This document shows, piece by piece, positions 58,126 to 64,000 of a stretch of 64,000 nt of DNA. Under the pieces are notes generated by a model, which did not search any database, was not told the origin of the DNA, and saw only the letters and a program-made list of their open reading frames with translations. The translations under genes and the position numbers were made by a program. The DNA is from Punica granatum (lineage: Eukaryota; Streptophyta; Magnoliopsida; Myrtales; Lythraceae): positions 7,874,001 to 7,938,000 of the forward strand of contig NC_045132.1 in the NCBI RefSeq assembly GCF_007655135.1, given 5' to 3'. Numbering within the stretch: the stretch's first letter is position 1; each line of letters starts with the position of its first letter.

Positions 58126-59101
58126 GTCACACAGGTCTTCCTCATCTCCATGAGGGGGAAAACCGGTGAAGTGAAGGCCCAACACTGGTCACCACTATTG
58201 CAGTCGTGGTCGCCGATAATCTCAATGGCGTCACCGGCTTCAACTGAAGCAATAGTCAGCCGACGTTGAACCCCACCCCACTTCTAATTTCTCCGCTATC
58301 TGTCTTTCTATGTTTTTCTTTCAAAAGTTAATCTAAACGTTATGAACTAAATTGAAAACAAAATTAAACTCACAAATTTAGATTAACAAATATCTTCGGG
58401 AGGAGTCTATTTTGTGAAACGGTTTTAAAAAATGAAACAAAGATGGGCAAGAGCTCCTTACACCACATTTATTTTTGACCTTTCTTTCTTTCTTTATTTC
58501 TTTCTTTCTTAACTAGAGTATGATCCGCAGTATATGCTGAATAAAAAATATTTTCATATTGAGAATCTCTAGCAACCTAGGTGAGATGTTACATAAATTA
58601 TTTTTCGTTTTATGGATTACTTATATACAAATGTGCTACACGCAAATTTTTGTATACCAATTTCATTGTAAATAATACACAAAATTAGGAAAGATAAAGA
58701 TAAGTGATTTTACGATTATGTTTAAGTTATGCTAGAGATGAGAGAAAACAAACGTGAGACAGATATGAAAGAGATATGAAAATGAGATAAAATTGTGGAA
58801 AGAAAATGAGAAAGAATATTTTATACAATGATTAATGTGTTTCTTTTTAATTGGATGATTTTTTTTAGATGAATAATTAAATAATTTCATAATATTTATT
58901 TTTTATATTCTCATAAATGACGATTACAAAATACAACTCTCACTTAAATAAATAACAACTCTCACTTAAATAAATAATATATATACAAGTCTCCCTTAAA
59001 TAATTCGTTAAAAAAAAAAGGTCTTTCTTAAATATAAGCAGTATAGATTTGACTTTTATGTTTGTTTGTAGGTTTGGCTGGTGATGGAGGCCTAAAATAT
59101 T
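58126..59101. other. Intergenic
   Basis: The first ~150 bp are GC-richer, continuing from the frame to the left. The rest is AT-rich with a TTTC run at about 58480-58510. Confidence 0.5.
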
Positions 59102-61110
59102 TTGAGTAAACTAACAATTTGGTCCATGAGTTATCGAGTTTATATCACTTGGCTCCTCGAGTTATTTTCTTCAACACTTAGATCTCTAAGAGATAGATTT
59201 TACATCAAGTAGGTCTTTGATCACATGAGATAAGTCCATGTGCAATCAGATAGGTCCCTGTGTTTATTAGTTAGGTCCCTAACTTAGCGAATTACATCAA
59301 TATAGTATTTTGTTATATCATTTGAGTCCCTAATAACATGAGTTAGGCTCTTGCGATTCTCTATCTTAATGCCATTAAGTAGGATTAGGGACTTAAGTGA
59401 TGTAACAAACCTAAATGACAGTTTCTTTTTGAATTTATGGGCTATTTATTTTCTTTTCTCTCTCTCTCTCTCTAACTTTTGCACTATATATTCTCATCCT
59501 TTCCCTCCCATTTCAACTTTTCCCTCTAAACTCTCCATTTTCTCTCCTCTGCTCAACCCCTGTGTGAAGCTATCGCTCTTGTTAGAATTGATCATGGTGA
59601 AAATCCTTCATTCCCATGAAAAGCAATGCGATTGAGGTCGATCATGGAGGACGACTATCTGGATAGCAAGTTCGTCTGCATTCCAAGGTATGTCAACCTC
59701 TCTCCGTGCGATTATCGAGTTGATAAAATTTAGATTTTTGGGGTACAGTTGTGATGATGCGTCTTCCCTGTTGGTGATGAGAATGCATGATCTATGACTT
59801 GGGTCGAGATGATGTTTTCTTGAGAAAGATGGCTTCTTTAGTATATAGATGACATCTTTTTGGTCTCGTTCATGAAAAGAAGTTCCCTCTTCCAGTTTTC
59901 TTAGCCATTGTTTGTATGGTCGAGATCTAGGTATGTTTATTCATTTTCTGCGAAATGGAACAGGTTAGAGTTTCCCCTTAAATTTTGTGGTTGTTTGATT
60001 TCCAATAATGCAATACTCATTTGTGAAAGGCAATGGATGTGCACGTTCATCATATGGGAAGCTTTGTGGGGAGCCCCAAGAAAGGTTATGCAAGTGGAGA
60101 GGTTTTTACTATTAAGAATGTAGATGTTAATACCATCACAACAATTGGCATATGTGATTTTCTCACCCTGAATCAACTGATAAACTCATAGCTTGCTACT
60201 ATAGGGACCCCACATTTAGAACATTTGACTTGGCCATAAACTTGTTCGAAAGTGATCATGATGCAAGACACTTGAATAATGCACTTCAAGATCAGTCTGA
60301 GTTGCATTTGTACTATGAACATGATATTATTGATGCTCCTCTTGAACTCACTGAAGAGGAGATTAAGGAGCTTGAGAGTACTGAGACTCAAAAGAGGGAA
60401 CAAGAAGAGAAGTTGAGAAGGGAATAGGAAGAAGTTGTGAGAAGGGAACACAATGAAGTTGCGAGAAGGTTACTTTGGCTTAATAATCTGTAAACTCTTA
60501 TATAAATTCTGGTGAAATTGCTAGTGCTTCTCCATTCTTTTTTGTCATTTATTTGACTTGTTCTGTTAAAAGGACCTAAGTGATGTACAATTAGCAAGTA
60601 CCTCAAAAGCAAAATAATTACAATAAAAAAATATGGCAAAAGGATCTAAGTGATGTACAAATGATTCAACTAATAAAGAGAAAAAAAAGCGGGAAAATAA
60701 CGAAAGAAAAAGGAAAAAAATTACAAAAAATCTAGTAAAAAACACAAAAAATAGACGCAAGCACCTAGTTGATGTATCATTCTCTACTTAATGATGGGAC
60801 ATACATAATGTAACATAAGGACTTAACTGATATAGTAAAATCATCAATTTGATATGTCATGAACTTCAGGGTCTTTACTAATGTACTAAAGAACTTATTT
60901 GATATAGCAAATGACTTAATTGATGTAGAAAATGAATGATTTGATGCAGCAAAATATTAATTTGATATAGCAAAATGACCTAACTGATGTAAAAATGGTC
61001 AAATTGATACAAGTATCATAACTCTGGAATCTAAGTGATGAAAAAATTAATTCAAGAACCTAAATGACGTAAACCTGATAATTCAGGAATCAAATTGTCA
61101 GTTTATTCAA
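59102..61110. mobile_element. Foldback element with captured or degenerate gene, 2.0 kb
   Basis: Inverted ends TTGAGTAAACTAACAATTTG and (reversed) TTGAATAAACTGACAATTTG begin arms made of short repeats of the type ACTTAGGTCCCT / GACCTAAGTGATGTA (left to about 59400, right from about 60560). The centre carries a CT-rich leader (59455-59475), a TATA-like CACTATATATTC (59484), a splice-donor-like CCAAG|GTATGT (near 59686) and a decayed PB1-like coding region. Flanking duplications are not clear. Family knowledge links PB1-like domains in plants with Mutator-like transposons, so this may be a MULE derivative. Confidence 0.78.
60033..60427 (+). pseudogene. Decayed PB1-like domain protein (MULE-associated)
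   Basis: From ATG 60033 the frame reads MDVHVHHMGSFVGSP then GYASGEVFTIKNVDVNTI, with the VHH.GSF opening and the VD.D-type strand of the plant PB1-like domain found at the N-terminus of many Mutator-like transposase proteins. It stops at 60189-60191. The continuation is in another frame (60230-60427): LAINLFESDHDARHLNNAL, then ELHLYYEHDI, the strand that usually closes the domain, then a Glu/Lys-rich helical stretch. At least one stop and one frame change separate the halves, so it is non-functional. The zinc-finger and DDE transposase parts are absent. Confidence 0.6.
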
Positions 61111-61189
61111 AAACAAAATTTAACAAAAAATGGGGGGAGAAATAAAAGATAAATAAGAAAAACAAAAAGCCACAACGGGACTAGCGCGG

Positions 61190-61520
61190 CAGGGAGATTG
61201 AGATTAGACTTGAAGTGGGAGAAGCGGCGCAGTCTCCATCCATCTCGAGGGAATGGACGATCCTGATTTCGTCCCTGTTCCCGAGAAAATCAGAAGGGAC
61301 GACTGAAGGTGGGGGGAGGGGAGAGGAGAGGAGAGAGAGGAGGGGGGGTGGGGCAGGGATGACGTCAGATGGAAGGCGACTCCGACGCGCCCCTTAAACA
61401 GAGACGTGTCAAAGAAAGCGTGCCAGTAGGGCCCACCCATGACCGTCTGAGGTCCCCTCACAGTGCGGGAGGTAAAAATTGGAAGAACGGAAAGTCTGAT
61501 GTGGACTTCGGTGGTGGGCC
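61190..61520 (-). promoter_or_regulatory. GC-rich, leader-like island with TGACGTCA
   Basis: On the minus strand it shows TGACGTCA (61360-61367), a palindromic bZIP site, then a C/T-rich leader (about 61305-61350), then an ATG at 61243 with a 20-codon frame (MDGDCAASPTSSLISISLPR). This has the order of a plant promoter and 5' untranslated region. The frame stops at about 61181 just before the foldback element at 61110. It may be the severed front of a gene or a first exon with an unrecognised splice. Confidence 0.35.
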
Positions 61521-62193
61521 CATGCTCCCCTAATAACTTTCTGGGCCCACCAGTTCACTAGGATCCACGTCATGATGAGGAACATTGTACAATGATGCTT
61601 CGAGAAGAATTATTTTGAGGTTGTACATGTACTATTCTTTCCTTTCGTCAAATGCATCTCATATCATCACTTCAAAAATGGGATCGTCCTGATCTTACAT
61701 GTTCAGTATAAGACCTTTATTTCAGTGGGTCTTGATTCGACTCTTATTTTTAATTCGCGATTTTTGCTCAGGGTGACCCGAGCTCAATGGCTTCTTCCCT
61801 TGGTACCGACGCTCTGCTAACCACAAATCTCACTCGAATATCCAAGTTAGGTTTCATTGGTCAGGGAGCTAGGCACTCCCATGATGATCCGTGTAAGTCA
61901 TTTGGGATATCCGGTAAAACAATTTCCTTTGATAAGTAATATTTGGTATAACTAGATATTGATTATATTATTCTTTATTTAGATTAAATCCTAATGAGGT
62001 CTTAACTCTTGCGTTACTCGAGAATTTTCGAGTGATTATGAGCTCGACTTTAGATTCTAAAAATCATAAGAATATTAATAAGAATAAAAATTACAATAAT
62101 AATATAATGTCTTACTTATAATCAGAAAATGTATGGGATAGTTTAATTTTGTAAAAAAATATATATATTTCTAAACAGACTATACTTAAATTA
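61521..62193. other. Intergenic, no gene recognised
   Basis: An open 50-codon frame from ATG 61788 has no known motif. Its surroundings (TCTGCTAACCAC, AGGCACTCCCATG) look repeat-like. Confidence 0.4.
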
Positions 62194-62290
62194 ATGAGTA
62201 AACTAATAATTTGGTCATTAACATTTGAGCCAGCCATCAATTTCATCATCCACGTTTCATAACCATCAAAGATGCCCCAGATGTTATATT
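62194..62290 (+). mobile_element. Isolated terminus of the GAGTAAAC foldback family
   Basis: ATGAGTAAACTAATAATTTG at 62193 matches the left end at 59102 closely. No inverted partner was found; this may be a one-ended fragment. Confidence 0.45.
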
Positions 62291-62801
62291 TCGAAGAACC
62301 CAATATATTTTTTGAAATTAAGATTAATTGTTATAAAAATGATATATAAATATTTTAAGCTTATAAATAAAATATAATTTTCAAAAAAGTTATGGTCTTC
62401 TAAATAAAAAAAATATTACAATAAAGAGCTACGAGCTTAAACTCGTAAATACAATTAAAAAATTTAAAAATAAGAATCTCATAAATATTGTTCAAAAAAT
62501 ACGAGTGAATGAAATTTTGTTTGAATTACTAAAGTTAATATATGTCAATTTATATTGATAATTAGCAAAAATATGACAATGCATTTCAATTGAAATAAAT
62601 AGTTTCAAAATACCATTATAATAATTAACTCGCTATGTGGCAAAAAATAATTATTTATTCCAGTTTTTACCTAAAAATGTAAAGATAAATATTTGAAATT
62701 ATAATTAATAATTAAATTTTTTATTTATTTTTAATTAGAAAATGTGTTTCAATGTAAATAATTACAATAAGAAATGGTATAAGAATATATGAAAACGAAC
62801 T

Positions 62802-62828
62802 TGTGCAACGCACATGATAGAAACCAAG
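62802..62828 (+). mobile_element. Degenerate Helitron 3' end
   Basis: Hairpin TGTGCAACGCACA (62802-62814), spacer, then CAAG where CTAG is expected, followed by T. Its hairpin resembles the one at 21381. Confidence 0.4.
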
Positions 62829-62886
62829 TCTCATTAAAAGTGAGTTAATTATTAATTATCATCGACATATTCTAATTCTTAATCAA

Positions 62887-63570
62887 TCTATATAATATAT
62901 AAACTTGACTACATCATATTAAATGGGGGTAGAATAGTGATTAGCTAACTAATTCATGAGTTTATTGTTATATAGAAATCAAAGTACAATAATTATTATT
63001 GTAATTAATAATGCTACACGAAATACAAAAAGAATTCAAAGAAGTATTGAAAAGAGATTCAAAAATACTACACAAATGCAAAAGAAATTAAGAGAAGTAT
63101 TAAAAGGGGATTCATAAATTTTTAGAAGTGTTGTGCAACTAACTTATTTTAGAAGTGTTGTGCAACTAACTTTATTCAAATTAATGAAAAAATAATTTAT
63201 GTAAGGTGATAAGAATAAAGAACAAGGAGTACAAAAATTATAAAATTTTAAAGATTTTATAATTATTATTCTTTCATTAAATGAAATTGAAGATTCTAAA
63301 TTTATAGGGTTTTAAACTTATTTTTTCATAGAAAATAGATTGAGAAATGAAATGGTATTATGAATTTATTGCAGAAATTCTTTTCTTATGAATTGAATAT
63401 ATATTCAAAATCGTAAACATAAAATTTATCACAACTGAAGTTTATGGTATTAAAAATAATTTTTTGCATATTAATAAAAACTAAAGTTCATATAGTTATT
63501 ATTTCATATCAATTTTTTATTATAAATTTCTTTCACAAAATCCGTGCGACGCACGGATTGAATAACCTAG
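62887..63570 (+). mobile_element. Non-autonomous Helitron, both ends visible, 684 bp
   Basis: It starts A|TCTATATAATATATAAAC and ends AACCTAG|T. A perfect hairpin, TCCGTGCG-A-CGCACGGA (63541-63557), stands 9 bases before CTAG (63567-63570). These are the defining ends of a plant Helitron. The body is AT-rich and has no gene. Confidence 0.82.
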
Positions 63571-63949
63571 TTATAATAATAGGACGTGGAACATCATTGC
63601 ACCACGTAAGCTAAATGGTGAAACCCCTAACTCCACGTTAATTGTCCTTTTAAATATTGATAAACAAATATTTACTAACATTTTATTTGTGTCATAATCA
63701 ATGAATCTTTTTATGTATATCCATGTTATTCATATGAATTTACATATAATTATGTGCATTTTTGTAAAACTAAAAGTTCTCCCGATGATTTACAAGAATT
63801 TCTCGAGAAACGAGATATCATTTTAAATTTATTGCACTAAATATCTTATGAATAGATGACATGAAAATTCATTCTATAAACATCTTCTATGTGATTTTCT
63901 TACACCTTTACTTCAACACAATATCTCTCTATACATATTACAGGTTGAC

Positions 63950-63986
<37 letters not shown>

Positions 63987-64000
63987 CTCACGTTTTTCAT
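63571..64000. other. AT-rich intergenic with (TA)n run
   Basis: A TA microsatellite occupies about 63953-63984. No gene is supported. Confidence 0.6.

Noticed and set aside
61788..61941. 50-codon frame starting MASSLGTD
   Set aside because: Short, in repeat-like sequence, with no related motif.

Overview
The window reads as nuclear DNA of a flowering plant, most likely a eudicot. It is AT-rich and gene-poor, and most of it is transposon sequence: copia and gypsy LTR elements primed by tRNA-Met or tRNA-Arg, a LINE with a zf-RVT domain, tRNA-related SINE-like repeats, Helitrons with CTAG ends, MITEs and long foldback elements. No bacterial or organellar gene block is present. Species cannot be fixed from the sequence alone.

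Layout. 1-5352: a nearly complete, very young Tnt1/Tork-like copia element on the minus strand, broken by two one-base losses. 5353-14471: a 785 bp foldback element, a degenerate ~0.4-0.5 kb tandem repeat hit by a 5'-truncated LINE (13 bp target duplication), and a 1.7 kb foldback element with minisatellite-like arms. 14472-21462: a solo copia LTR with a 5 bp duplication, a chain of Helitron ends carrying SINE-like repeats, and another foldback element. 21463-24140: a gag-only gypsy-type element with intact LTRs, a 5 bp duplication and a peculiar internal duplication. 24750-25108: a textbook 9 bp-TSD MITE. 27208-28560: one LTR and internal remnant of a copia-type element. 30075-31130: a duplicated segment whose two copies both keep a long hairpin. 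31661-42171: very long Tat/Ogre-like LTRs with a tRNA-Arg primer site and a ~155 bp internal array. 42286-43805: a MITE and a complete Helitron. 46690-48720: ruined copia fragments. The right third holds SINE, MITE, hAT-like, foldback and Helitron copies; one foldback element carries a decayed PB1-like (MULE-associated) gene.

Host genes are few. The best is a three-exon minus-strand gene at 44559-45621 for a 132-residue hydrophilic protein of LEA-like character, with clean splice sites, a TATA box and a TGCATG element. A single-exon 132-residue basic Ser-rich protein lies at 25424-25822. Two weaker candidates (57886-58125, and a GC-rich leader-like island near 61200-61500) are also listed. 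The genes do not form an operon or cluster; the story of the window is repeated, nested transposon insertion around two small genes.

The most unusual structures are: the gag-only element, whose tandem duplication begins about where its transcript should start; the shared GAGTAAAC-type termini of several unrelated-looking foldback elements; the head-to-tail Helitron chain; and the tandem AAGGAG acceptor in the three-exon gene. All functional statements rest on reading the sequence and on family knowledge; no database search was run.
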